Assembly: GCA_964432885.1 (NCBI GenBank)
Contig: CAYSPG010000004.1
Location: 124,001-188,000 of the forward strand
DNA length: 64,000 bases
Source of the DNA: CAYSPG01 sp964432885
GTDB taxonomy: Bacteria; Bacteroidota; Bacteroidia; AKYH767-A; OLB10
Reading direction: 5' to 3'
The notes beneath the pieces were generated by a model. It was not told the DNA's origin and did no database searches. It saw only the letters and a list, made by a program, of their open reading frames with translations. The position numbers and the translations under genes are program-made. Each line of letters begins with the position of its first letter. Position 1 is the first letter of the stretch. This document shows positions 32,356 to 41,409 of the stretch, piece after piece.

Positions 32356-35300
32356 CTACCTCACCACAAACCTGGTAGTAAACATAGTTGTGTTACCAGT
32401 ACTCAACCTAAGCATATACACACCCGGTTGTAAATTTTCATTGGTAAGTATTACCTGCGATTGCTCAACTGCAATTGATTTTATTTTCTTACCAAGAATA
32501 TTATAAACTTCAAGCGATGTGTTGTTTAAATCAACATCTTCTGAAATGGTAACTGTTGTACTTTCTGAAAACGGATTTGGAGAAACGGATATTGCATTTT
32601 CATTGCCAACCTCATTGCTTCCTGCCATTCTGCAATTCACTGTTACCAAAATATCAGTTGATGTTTTTAAACATCCATTAGCCGTTTCTTTTACGCGGTA
32701 TTTTCCTGCTGTAGTTGCTGTGTATGTCTGGTTAGTTGCACCTGCAATATCCGTTGAATTTTTTTGCCACTGGTAGGCAACTCCGGCAAATGTGTTTGCA
32801 GTAAATGTAACACTGCCTCCTGCACAAAATGTGGTGGGGCCGCCTGGTGTAACCACAGGTGCAGGATTATTTATTACCGACAACACCGCATTGTTTGATG
32901 TTGCTGAGCATACTCCGCCTTGCGTAATTATAACCTTGTATGTTGCTGCTTGTGATGTGGCATAGGTAGCATTGGTGGCTCCTGATAGCAGCGCATTGTT
33001 TCGGTACCACTGATAGGTATAATTATATCCTGTGTTGGCACTAAACGTTGTGGCTTGCCCTTCGCAAATAGTTATTGCACTCGGTGTTGCTGTGGCTGTT
33101 AATGCTGTAATGTTTACTGTTGTTGCAACTGAAGTTGAACTTCCGCACGATGAATTGATAAACACTGTGTAATTGCCTGCTGCAGTTGCGTTGTAGGTTT
33201 GATTGGTGGCACCTCCAATGTTGCCTCCGTTTAGCATCCATTGATAAGTATATGATGCACCTGTGTTGGCACTTAATGTTGCTGTGGCACCGCTGCACAT
33301 GTTTATTGTTCCAGATGGGTTAATGAGTGCAACAATTCCACTTGTAATTACAGTAATTGTGTTTGATGTGGCTGTGCCGCAACTTGCACTCACTGTGCAT
33401 GTGTAGGTGCCGGCAGCAGTTGCTGTGTACGAACTTAATGTAGCTCCTGAAATATTTGTTCCGCCATTTGCCCACTGGTAACTGTAACCCGGTATGGCAT
33501 TGCTTACACTTAACACCACCGATCCACCAACACAAAACGATGTAGGCCCGTTTGCAATAATGGCTGATGTAACTGATGACGCATTTACATTTACCTGCAA
33601 GTCGTTCGACTGCTTGGTGCAACCGTTTGCAGTTTCTTTTACTCGATACTTTCCGGTGGTGGTTGCATTGTAGGTTTGATTGGTTGCTCCGGCAATATCA
33701 ATACTGTTTTTTTGCCATTGATAGGTTACGCCTGCAAACGTATTGGCTGTTAACACTACATAACCGGGCGAACAAAAAGTTATTGGGGTTGAATACGTAA
33801 ACGTTGGCGCAACATTATTTATCACAGTAATGGTTAGTGTATTTGAATTTCCGCTGCACGCTGCTGAGGTTATGTTGCAGTAATAATTTCCTGATGACGA
33901 TACTGCATAGCTTGCATTGGTGGCTCCGGCCTGTGCCGCTCCGTTTTTATACCACTGATACGCTGTGGCACCTGCTGTGGCTGTTAATGTGGTTGCTGTG
34001 CCTTCGCAAATCGTGGTGGCTCCTGCTGTTATGGTTGGTGTGCCTGTGCCTAAGTTTACGGTTACTGTGGTTGAGGTGGCTGTGCATCCATTTGATGTTA
34101 CCACCACATCATAGCTTCCGCTTGCTGTTGCATTGTATGTTTGGTTTGTTGCTCCGCCAATGTTACTTCCTGCTAATCTCCATTGATAGGTGTAACCTGC
34201 TCCACTGCCCGCTGTTAATAGTTGTGTTGTGTTGCATGTATTTACTGTGCCGCTTGGTGATGTGGTGGCTGTGGGTAAGGGGTTAACCGTTGTAGATGTT
34301 GATGTACTTCCAGTGCAACCGTTGCCATCAGTTACTGTTACCGTTACCGTATTGGCTGTGCTTACATTAATTGTTTGCGTGGTTGCTCCGGTTGACCAAC
34401 TGTATCCCGAATATCCTGCGCCTGCATCCAATGTGGTTGAGCTGCCGGCACAAAATGAAAGTGTTCCGCTAATGGATGGTGTTGGGTTTGCATTTACTGT
34501 TGTGGTAACATTATCAGACCCTGTGCAACCATTGCCATCGGTAACAGTTACAGTAAATGTTCCTGCTATGCTTACAGTAATTGTTTGCGTTGTTGATCCG
34601 GTTGTCCAAACGTAACTACTATATCCACTGCCTGCGTTTAATGTTGTTGAATTGCCCGCACAAAATGAAAGCGCTCCACTTATTGATGGTGCTGGGTTAG
34701 GATTTACCGTAATGCTTGCAGCTGCACTTGTGTTTGTGCATCCATTGCCATCAGTATAAGTGTGTGTGTATGTAGTGCTTGAACCTGTATATGGATTTGC
34801 AACACTCCATGTACCGCCTGCTGGTGTTCCGCTTAATGCGATGGATGTTCCTGCACAGCCGCTTACGTTGTTTGCTGTTACTGTTGGTAAGGAGTTGATT
34901 GTAATAACAGCGCTTCCTGTCATATCAACATTACAACCTGTTGGATATGCTGCATTAACTGTGTATGTTCCTGCCAGTGTTTGTAATCCAAAAGAAATTG
35001 CCAAGCCTGTTCCATTTACTACCGAGCCAATATTAGAACCGTTTCTTTTTAACTGGTACCCTACTCCCAATTGTGAATTGCTCACTCCAACTGCAACCCC
35101 TGTACCTCCTGAACAATAAGCACCCCCACCTGTAACTGTAAACTGGTTGGGGACCGGATTAGCAGTTACACTCAAAACAGAAAAATTGGTGTTACTACAA
35201 TAGGTGTTACTACCAAATACTGCCATGTTTCCTATTAATCCGCTTGACGGAAATGCTACTACCACTGTTTGTGTTCCCTGACCTGATAATAGCGTTGCAC

Positions 35301-37722
35301 CTACGGGAACACTCCAGTTATATGTGGTAGCGTTGGTAATCGGATCGCAGTTGAATGTAATGGGTAACCCTCCACAAAAGGTTGTTGAAAAAGTTGTTAT
35401 GGTACTGCCCGGGCCCACAGGTGGCGATATGCCAATGTTGGCTGAATTAACACTTCCGGTTACTACAGGATTGGAGCTTACAACGCGAATTCTGTAAGCG
35501 CTGCCATTTGGCGTATTTGATGGTACAGTGCAAGAAATATTTGAAGCAGTTGTTGATGTTAAAGTACCAATCGTAACAGGACTTGAAAATGATCCGCTGG
35601 CATCAGATAACTGAGCAGTAAAAACATTTCCGGCATTAGCTGCAGCATTAATAGTAAACGGAACACTTAATGCAATTCCTGCACAAAAACTTACAGGAGA
35701 AATAAGTCCAGTAGTTATAGTTGTTAACCCTGCTGATGGGGTAATGGTAAAGTTTGTATTGCTGATGTCGAAGAAAATATTCCCAACCGCTTCCACTTTT
35801 ATGCGTGCAGTGGTTGTTGAAATGTTTGGAACTGTTATGCTTTCTGTTCCATCATTGGCTGTGCTTGCTAAAATCACATTGGGGTAAGTAAATCCTCCAT
35901 CGGTGCTCAACGAAATTTTTACGTTGGCTGTGTTAATTCCGCTTCCTGTTGTTCCGCTTACATTCCATGTAACGGTTTGGGTGCTGCCACCTGCCCATGT
36001 TACGGCTGTGTTAGGAGATGTTACTGCAAATGCGCCACCGCTGTTTACTACTACAACTGCTACGTTGGTATCAGGATGCATGATGCCACCGCCACCTGCA
36101 CGGTAATCGCGTGCTGTTAAGCGGAAGTTAAGTGTACGTGCCTGATTTGGTAATAACTCTCCAACGGTGGTGGTGTTATTTACAATGTCAGAAATTTTAG
36201 GAAATGTGCGCGATGGAGATGTTGTTGGAGGAAAAGTTCTGAATTGCGGGGCTGTGGTTGACTGCACATTCCATGCACCAGCCGGGCCTAGATCGCGCTC
36301 TTCCCATGAATAAGTTAATGGATCGCCATTGCCATCTGTAGCTGCACCGGTTAACTCAAACGGTGTTGAAATAGGAATGGAACATCGCGCTGCCATATTA
36401 GTTATAACCGGAGCAATGTTGCCTGTAGCAGTTGTTGTTGGGCAAGTGTTACCTGTACCTGTTGTACTAAAAATAATCATTTGATCTAAACTGTATCCAT
36501 GGAAATAAGCAATGCTGTTTGATGCCAGGTTATCGCTTCCGCAAATTCCCGCATATGCTTGTATGGTAATTCCACTGCCTGGTTCAAAAGCAGCTGTTGA
36601 AGTTCTATTACCACTACAACTTCCTGTTTGACTATTAAAGGTATGTGAGCCTCCAAACTGGTGTCCCATTTCGTGAGCTACATAATCCACATCAAATGCA
36701 TCGCCTGTTGGGCTGCTGCTGCCGGTAACACCACGCGCTTTATTTCCACCTGAACAAACTACTCCCAATCCTGCTACTCCACCACCGCCTGTGCTCACCA
36801 CGTGGCCAATGTCATAATTAGCTGAGCCAATAACTGCATCGCAATTGGTTTGATTTTGCCCAAGCATGGTACTTCCGTTACCATTTGTGTATGGATCGGT
36901 TGATGAGTTGGTGTAAACAAGTAAATTATTGTTGGCAACCAATTGCATCCGTATAGAAAGTTCGGCTTCATAAATTCCGTTTACACGATTCATCGTTGCT
37001 GCCATACCCGCAGTGGCACCGGCAACCGTTCCGCCAAAAAATGCTGCGTACTCACCAGTGCAGGCAAGTGCTAAGTCATACGTGCGCAATTGTGTGCCGT
37101 TGGTTCGCTGTTGGTTTGCTGTTTGCATGGTGCGCTCTGCATTTTCAATGGCATCAGCTTGCGAACATTCAAATGTAGATGTGCGCTGCAAATCTTTTCT
37201 GTTATAGCACATGTAATCTACGGTGTTGTTTTTGCAATAAGGGTCAATAAACACGCTGCCGTTTGGCGAAAGCACCATGGCATGAAAACCGATAGCATTA
37301 CTAATGCTGATTTTAATTATTGCATACGGGTCGTCAATACCCTGACCGGTGAATGTTTTTATATCAGGAAACTTAGCAGCCAAATCAGGATGCATTACAT
37401 GATATTCAAAAATGCTGAAGCGCTGAAACGTTCCATCGGGCATTGGCATGTAAAACTGTAATCCGTTTGCTACGCGCGAGGTGGCCGATGGCTCAAACGG
37501 AGCCTGTGCCAATAAACTTCGCAATTCGGTTTTGTTGATGTGTAAGGTTCTGAAAGTTTTTGGCAGCGTATAACGTTCGCCTGTGCGTGCCGCTTGCGAT
37601 TCGGATATTTCTTTCCAAATACGGTTTGTTATTTCATTTTGTGCAGTTGCTGTAAACGCGCCTACTGTGCACACAATGGCAATAGCCAATAGCAGGTCTT
37701 TAATCCCTATAGATCTGTTCAT
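32356..37722 (-). CDS. secreted reprolysin-like metalloprotease with Ig-like repeats and T9SS domain
   Basis: 1788 residues. Signal peptide about 1-28, a propeptide-like region to about 205, then an M12B/reprolysin-type zinc protease domain (about 210-430) with the metzincin motif H350-E-M-G-H354-Q-F-G-G-S-H360; the three His bind zinc and E351 is the general base. A Met-turn candidate is DQMIIF further on. After a beta-sandwich region with STDGGFTYPNVILA come many Ig-like/PKD-like repeats (SFCAGNSTTLNAGSGYSSY and others), partly shared with the neighbouring giants, and a C-terminal type A sorting domain (VSPNPFSESTTVTI, NILGKKIKS, LQPGVYMLRLS, FVVR). Likely a surface or released protease. 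The active-site residues look intact. Confidence 0.92.
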   Translation of the reverse strand: MNRSIGIKDLLLAIAIVCTVGAFTATAQNEITNRIWKEISESQAARTGERYTLPKTFRTLHINKTELRSLLAQAPFEPSATSRVANGLQFYMPMPDGTFQRFSIFEYHVMHPDLAAKFPDIKTFTGQGIDDPYAIIKISISNAIGFHAMVLSPNGSVFIDPYCKNNTVDYMCYNRKDLQRTSTFECSQADAIENAERTMQTANQQRTNGTQLRTYDLALACTGEYAAFFGGTVAGATAGMAATMNRVNGIYEAELSIRMQLVANNNLLVYTNSSTDPYTNGNGSTMLGQNQTNCDAVIGSANYDIGHVVSTGGGGVAGLGVVCSGGNKARGVTGSSSPTGDAFDVDYVAHEMGHQFGGSHTFNSQTGSCSGNRTSTAAFEPGSGITIQAYAGICGSDNLASNSIAYFHGYSLDQMIIFSTTGTGNTCPTTTATGNIAPVITNMAARCSIPISTPFELTGAATDGNGDPLTYSWEERDLGPAGAWNVQSTTAPQFRTFPPTTSPSRTFPKISDIVNNTTTVGELLPNQARTLNFRLTARDYRAGGGGIMHPDTNVAVVVVNSGGAFAVTSPNTAVTWAGGSTQTVTWNVSGTTGSGINTANVKISLSTDGGFTYPNVILASTANDGTESITVPNISTTTARIKVEAVGNIFFDISNTNFTITPSAGLTTITTGLISPVSFCAGIALSVPFTINAAANAGNVFTAQLSDASGSFSSPVTIGTLTSTTASNISCTVPSNTPNGSAYRIRVVSSNPVVTGSVNSANIGISPPVGPGSTITTFSTTFCGGLPITFNCDPITNATTYNWSVPVGATLLSGQGTQTVVVAFPSSGLIGNMAVFGSNTYCSNTNFSVLSVTANPVPNQFTVTGGGAYCSGGTGVAVGVSNSQLGVGYQLKRNGSNIGSVVNGTGLAISFGLQTLAGTYTVNAAYPTGCNVDMTGSAVITINSLPTVTANNVSGCAGTSIALSGTPAGGTWSVANPYTGSSTTYTHTYTDGNGCTNTSAAASITVNPNPAPSISGALSFCAGNSTTLNAGSGYSSYVWTTGSTTQTITVSIAGTFTVTVTDGNGCTGSDNVTTTVNANPTPSISGTLSFCAGSSTTLDAGAGYSGYSWSTGATTQTINVSTANTVTVTVTDGNGCTGSTSTSTTVNPLPTATTSPSGTVNTCNTTQLLTAGSGAGYTYQWRLAGSNIGGATNQTYNATASGSYDVVVTSNGCTATSTTVTVNLGTGTPTITAGATTICEGTATTLTATAGATAYQWYKNGAAQAGATNASYAVSSSGNYYCNITSAACSGNSNTLTITVINNVAPTFTYSTPITFCSPGYVVLTANTFAGVTYQWQKNSIDIAGATNQTYNATTTGKYRVKETANGCTKQSNDLQVNVNASSVTSAIIANGPTSFCVGGSVVLSVSNAIPGYSYQWANGGTNISGATLSSYTATAAGTYTCTVSASCGTATSNTITVITSGIVALINPSGTINMCSGATATLSANTGASYTYQWMLNGGNIGGATNQTYNATAAGNYTVFINSSCGSSTSVATTVNITALTATATPSAITICEGQATTFSANTGYNYTYQWYRNNALLSGATNATYATSQAATYKVIITQGGVCSATSNNAVLSVINNPAPVVTPGGPTTFCAGGSVTFTANTFAGVAYQWQKNSTDIAGATNQTYTATTAGKYRVKETANGCLKTSTDILVTVNCRMAGSNEVGNENAISVSPNPFSESTTVTISEDVDLNNTSLEVYNILGKKIKSIAVEQSQVILTNENLQPGVYMLRLSTGNTTMFTTRFVVR

Positions 37723-37771
37723 TTTATAAATTGTTTATGGATTTAAAATTCGATTGGCAATATTATCAAAT

Positions 37772-37779
37772 CAAACCTA
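37772..37779 (-). promoter_or_regulatory. -7 promoter element of the metalloprotease gene
   Basis: Minus strand TAGGTTTG, exact TAnnTTTG match, with a TTG 17 bases upstream; leader about 43 bases. The divergent gap 37723-37901 also holds a weaker plus-strand candidate (TTTTG at 37840-37844, TAAACTTG at 37868-37875). Confidence 0.45.
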
Positions 37780-37901
37780 TATAAGTCAACAAAAATCAAC
37801 ATCTGCACACATTGAAAGATATTTTCATCTTTCGTATTGTTTTGATATGATTTTTATCACAATAACCTAAACTTGCATAGTTATTAAGTAAGCTCTGTTC
37901 C

Positions 37902-39353
37902 ATGACGCAGACATCACAAGGACGCATAAAAATTATTTTTTGTTTAGTGGCATTGTTTGTTTTGCTTTTGATGCTGCTTTTTAAAATTAAAAAATACAGT
38001 TTGTTTTATTATCAGGATGATTTGTATTCAGTACTTCAATCAACCAAAAGCTGGTTTTACGGTTATAGTTTTTTGTGGGATAACAGGTATGGACATCTTG
38101 AAAAAATACATTTCTCGTATTCGGCATTGCTGCTGGCACCATTTACTTTAATTGCAGGTGCAAAGGGATTGTTTATTGTCCATGGCCTTGCTTTGTTTTT
38201 AGTTTTTGTGTGGTTGATCTTTTCTAAGTTATTATTGATTTCATTACAACAAAGAATTTTTATTGGGATAACTTTTTTGATAAGCCCCTATTCCTTTTAC
38301 ATTTTTGATAATCCCGTTTACGGCTGGCATCTTGAAATGATGTTTTTGCCTTTTGCTTTTTTATTTACAATGGCATTGCTACAACAAAACAACAAGTGGA
38401 TGATTTTACTTTCGGGCTTGCTGCTTTGCGCTACTAAAGAAGACGGGGCAGTAATAGCATGTTGCATTCATCTTGCTTACTTAATTGCCAAAGCTGATTT
38501 TAAAAAAACAAAACAGGTTTTGAAAACTTGCTTGTTATGGGGCGGAGTTTTTATTCTTATTTTATTTTTTTTAAAGGCCGCCAACCACTTTGCTCCTATG
38601 CGGCTTGAAAATGCAGTGCAAAATTTTTTGAGTGGAAACATTAATGAACAAACAAATTATTTTTTAAAAATCATATCCAACTCTTTTTTATTGCTGCTTC
38701 CGCTTTTTATTTTTTTGGGGATTAGCTTGGGTGTAAAAAAAACATTGCTGCTTTTGTTGTTATGCTTGCCGGTGGTTATTGTTTGTACCGTATCAGGTAT
38801 ATACTATTATCCAAGTACCAACTACAGCATATCATGGGCGCCACGATGGGTTGAGGTGATGGCCGTTGTTTTTTGTGGTGGCATTTTGTTTTTGCATTTT
38901 ACAAAAAGTGCGGCAGAAGCATATTTAAAGTCAGCCAAAAACTTTTTGACTGCCTTGGTATTTATTTTATGTTTTGTCCTTCAACAATATGCTTTAGGTA
39001 AAACACAAAACTATTTTTTGCTTAAGGAAATTAGCGCAGTTGCAAAAAGCAAAACACCACATGGCATTGGCAAAAGGCAGGCGTCATTGGTAAGATGCAT
39101 TGCAAAACAAATTCCAAAAAGTAACTCAGTAATTGTACCCAATCATTTTTTTAACTTGTTTGAACACTGTAATTGTTTTGCTGCCGATTACTTACAAAAT
39201 GCACCTGCCTATCCGCAGTTGGTAATTTTAAAAGATAGTGCAGAGTTTGAAACCTGTAAGTTGGATTACTCCAGATACGCTATCGAAAAAAAAGTAAATC
39301 TTTATTTCTTAACACTAAAAGGAAGCGGAATAAATGGGAATGAATGTGAGTAG
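37902..39353 (+). CDS. polytopic membrane protein, DUF2079-like
   Basis: 483 residues with about ten hydrophobic helices. The first periplasmic loop carries an acidic pair (YYQDDLYS, D39-D40), and a second motif CATKEDGAVIAC (K179-E-D-G) matches the general pattern of DUF2079 and related GT-C-type glycosyltransferase-like proteins. The soluble C-terminus (YPQLVILKDSAEFETC) is short. If the family call is right, a role in lipid-linked sugar transfer is possible, but this is not established. It is divergent from the metalloprotease and converges with a methyltransferase gene (22 bases between stops). Confidence 0.55.
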   Translation: MTQTSQGRIKIIFCLVALFVLLLMLLFKIKKYSLFYYQDDLYSVLQSTKSWFYGYSFLWDNRYGHLEKIHFSYSALLLAPFTLIAGAKGLFIVHGLALFLVFVWLIFSKLLLISLQQRIFIGITFLISPYSFYIFDNPVYGWHLEMMFLPFAFLFTMALLQQNNKWMILLSGLLLCATKEDGAVIACCIHLAYLIAKADFKKTKQVLKTCLLWGGVFILILFFLKAANHFAPMRLENAVQNFLSGNINEQTNYFLKIISNSFLLLLPLFIFLGISLGVKKTLLLLLLCLPVVIVCTVSGIYYYPSTNYSISWAPRWVEVMAVVFCGGILFLHFTKSAAEAYLKSAKNFLTALVFILCFVLQQYALGKTQNYFLLKEISAVAKSKTPHGIGKRQASLVRCIAKQIPKSNSVIVPNHFFNLFEHCNCFAADYLQNAPAYPQLVILKDSAEFETCKLDYSRYAIEKKVNLYFLTLKGSGINGNECE

Positions 39354-39375
39354 AAAATTTTTCTAACCCCAAAAA

Positions 39376-40182
39376 TTATTTCCAGGCTTTCACAATCAAA
39401 CCGGTTCCGGTTTTATGATTCATGTGCGTGTCGAGGTAATTTAAAACAAACGCCATCGGATAAGCCGCCAGATAATAAAACGGTAGCAGCACAAAAAATA
39501 ATTTGGTAAAACCCAATGCCTGTATAGGATATTTCATCGAAAGCCTCCATGAAATTTTTCCGGGAGCACCATACGAATAACGTGCTTCTACTTTTGAAAA
39601 TCCTGCCGAAAGAATTTTTTCTTCAATCTCTTTTATATTGTATCCATCGCGCACATGCTCTTCGATAAACGAAGTGTCTGTATCACCATGCACATCGCTG
39701 CCGCCCTGGTCGCTGGGAGTAGAAATAAGCAACATGCCCCCCTGCTTTAGCGATGCAGCATAATTGCGAAACACTTTTACATCTTCTAAAATATGTTCCA
39801 TTACATCTACACATACCACTAAATCATAATTGTTTTCTTTTCTGTAAATGGTTAAATCTTCTACAGCAAACAACACATTGTTGCGATTAATCTGTTTAAA
39901 AAATTTATTGCAGTCAGCCACCTGCTCTTCTTTTACATCTACCGAAAAAATATTCCAGTTTTTATTTTGTGAACTTAACCAGTATGTATACTGGCCAAAC
40001 CCAGCACCGGCATCCAGTATTTTTACATCGTTGCTTTTATCTTTCATCCACACACGCAGTTCTTTGTGTATGTGCCATGCGCGCAGCAGCAACAGGTCAA
40101 GTAAATTGTAAAATAACTTTCTTAGAAAAGGGCTTTTGTTAAAAACATTTCCAAGCGAGCGCTTAATAGGGTCGTAATGCAT
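39376..40182 (-). CDS. class I SAM-dependent methyltransferase
   Basis: 268 residues. The SAM-binding motif I is ILDAGAGFGQYTYWL (about 55-69), motif II acidic IFSVDVKEEQV, and motif post-I/IV YDLVVCVDVMEHI with MLLISTPS further on: a Methyltransf_11/25-type Rossmann fold. The C-terminal 90 residues are hydrophobic (FVLLPFYYLAAYPMAFVLNYL), suggesting membrane association and a lipid or polysaccharide-linked substrate; that is inference. It lies just upstream of rbfA's reverse-strand neighbour with a palindromic repeat between them. Confidence 0.82.
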   Translation of the reverse strand: MHYDPIKRSLGNVFNKSPFLRKLFYNLLDLLLLRAWHIHKELRVWMKDKSNDVKILDAGAGFGQYTYWLSSQNKNWNIFSVDVKEEQVADCNKFFKQINRNNVLFAVEDLTIYRKENNYDLVVCVDVMEHILEDVKVFRNYAASLKQGGMLLISTPSDQGGSDVHGDTDTSFIEEHVRDGYNIKEIEEKILSAGFSKVEARYSYGAPGKISWRLSMKYPIQALGFTKLFFVLLPFYYLAAYPMAFVLNYLDTHMNHKTGTGLIVKAWK

Positions 40183-40203
40183 ATAAAAAAATCAAGGTTT
40201 TTT

Positions 40204-40590
40204 TTAGCCCTCCTCTTCGGGGAGGGAAGGGTGGGGCTTATCGTCTTTGTGTATTTCTTTAAAAAGTTCTTCCATGTGGTCAACGTAATCGAGGCTTTGG
40301 TCATGAAAAAATTTTAATTCGGGGATGTGGCGAATTTGATTTTTAATACGTGCGCCAAGTTTGCCGCGTATGTCGTGCATGGCTTTGTTCATGTGGTCAA
40401 CTATTTTTTGCGCATCTTTTTGCTTAAACAAACTTAGCTGCACATAAGCAATGCCCAAATCGGGCGTAACGCGCACACCCGTAACAGTTACAAATGCATT
40501 GCCATAATAATTTTTTCCTTCTAAAGTAAGCAGCGCGCTAATTTCTTTTTGAATCATGCGCGCAATTTTTTGTTGTCGGGTACTGTCCAT
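40204..40590 (-). CDS. rbfA: ribosome-binding factor A
   Basis: 128 residues. RbfA binds the 30S subunit and helps mature 16S rRNA, important in the cold. A single KH-like domain: RQQKIARMIQKEISALL at the start, VTVTGVRVTPDLGIAYV in the middle and HIPELKFFHDQSLDYVDHM near the end, all characteristic. The last 11 residues (KPHPSLPEEEG) and the stop codon come from a REP-like palindrome (40206-40240), so this tail is not ancestral to the family. Confidence 0.92.
   Translation of the reverse strand: MDSTRQQKIARMIQKEISALLTLEGKNYYGNAFVTVTGVRVTPDLGIAYVQLSLFKQKDAQKIVDHMNKAMHDIRGKLGARIKNQIRHIPELKFFHDQSLDYVDHMEELFKEIHKDDKPHPSLPEEEG
40206..40240. repeat. REP-like palindrome supplying the end of rbfA
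   Basis: Minus strand TAAGCCCCACCCTTCCCTCC followed by CCGAAGAGGAGGGCT: same family as the elements at 20309-20343 and 25967-26000 (AAGCCCCACC...CTCCCC loop GGGGAGG). It runs up to the rbfA stop and probably also acts as a hairpin after the gene. Confidence 0.7.
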
Positions 40591-40620
40591 GCAGCAAAAG
40601 TATTGAATATTGGCCTGGTG

Positions 40621-40872
40621 TTATTTTTCGCGTTTTATTATCCAGCCGCTTCCGTCAAGTGCCACTTTGCAATCAAATTTTACGGTTGAATACTGCTGTT
40701 CTAACCTGCGGCACAGGTAATGAGGGGTTTTACTCTTCCATTTCCAGTCTTTGGGTTCTACATGCAGGTATTCGCCAGATTTCATACCTAATAAAACGCT
40801 GCGTAAGTAGGTGGAATTGCCCGGTGCACGGGTAACAATGGCTTCGGCTTCTTCTTTGGTAAGTTTTTTCAT
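40621..40872 (-). CDS. small basic protein, unknown function
   Basis: 83 residues, rich in Lys, Glu and Trp, no signal peptide or membrane helix. Segments such as EAIVTRAPGNSTYLRSVLLG and DGSGWIIKREK look like a compact folded domain, but I do not recognise a family. It lies 30 bases upstream of rbfA on the same strand, so the two are probably co-transcribed. Codon use resembles its neighbours, which supports a real gene. Confidence 0.6.
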   Translation of the reverse strand: MKKLTKEEAEAIVTRAPGNSTYLRSVLLGMKSGEYLHVEPKDWKWKSKTPHYLCRRLEQQYSTVKFDCKVALDGSGWIIKREK

Positions 40873-40993
40873 ATTAATAATGCTTTATAATGGTTAGCTA
40901 ATCCTAAATAACACTCCGCTAATGTCAGCCACCGTACGGATGAGCAAACTGACCACGCGGAAAGAACTACAAAGGTACAAAAAGATTTAACTA

Positions 40994-41185
40994 TGGTGTG
41001 GGCGGGAGCTTCAATGGTGTGGCTGGAGTTAACGGAGGTGTGGCTGGGAGCTTCAATGGTTTACTCTTGATTAGCGGTGGTGTATATGGGAGCTTTGGAG
41101 GTGTAGTGTGGATTAGTGATGGTGTACATGGGAGCTTAGGTAGTGTACTTTGGATTAGCGATGGTGTACTGCGGCACTGCGGAAC
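40994..41185. repeat. second 42-bp tandem repeat array (21-bp half-units)
   Basis: GGGAGCT recurs at 41004, 41046, 41088 and 41130, exactly 42 bp apart, in about 4.3 diverged units. Each unit is two related 21-bp halves (GGGAGCTTCAATGGTGTGGCT and a GGAGTTAACGG-type half). It is strongly G-rich on the plus strand. Sequence is unrelated to the array at 9045-9300, but period and two-half structure are the same. It lies in the 537-base gap between the small unknown gene and the sigma factor; apart from the promoter at 41378 I see nothing else there. Confidence 0.85.
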
Positions 41186-41377
41186 GGTGGCCGGCATTAG
41201 CTGGATGGTTTTTGGTGGTAAAACAGGCAGTTATGGTTGATAACCTATAAAATTGCCAATAACAAATCGTGTAATCATTATCCTTTGGGCATCACTTGCT
41301 AATAACAGGCCCAAACTTTTGTATCTTAAAATCAACTACTTACAACTTTTTTAAAAAGTCCATGCAACCCTTAGGTC

Positions 41378-41385
41378 TATTTTTG
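41378..41385 (+). promoter_or_regulatory. -7 promoter element of the sigma factor operon
   Basis: TATTTTTG, exact TAnnTTTG match; predicted start near 41391 and ATG at 41410. No clear -33 element. Because transcription would start after the upstream in-frame ATGs, it supports the shorter start of the sigma factor. The lack of a -33 could mean recognition by another sigma factor, including the one encoded here. Confidence 0.5.
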
Positions 41386-41409
41386 CATCCTTATATACCG
41401 AAAGGCAAA

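Noticed and set aside
20500..35120. Numerous plus-strand open frames of 60-150 aa opposite the giant T9SS genes
   Set aside because: Antisense shadows of repetitive, Thr/Ser/Ala-rich coding sequence; similar frames recur at every repeat, which shows they follow the repeats and not selection.
40998..41240. 80-residue Gly-rich open frame over the second 42-bp array (and a Pro-rich one on the other strand)
   Set aside because: Same reason: an in-frame tandem array, with no promoter or ribosome-binding evidence and no recognisable protein.
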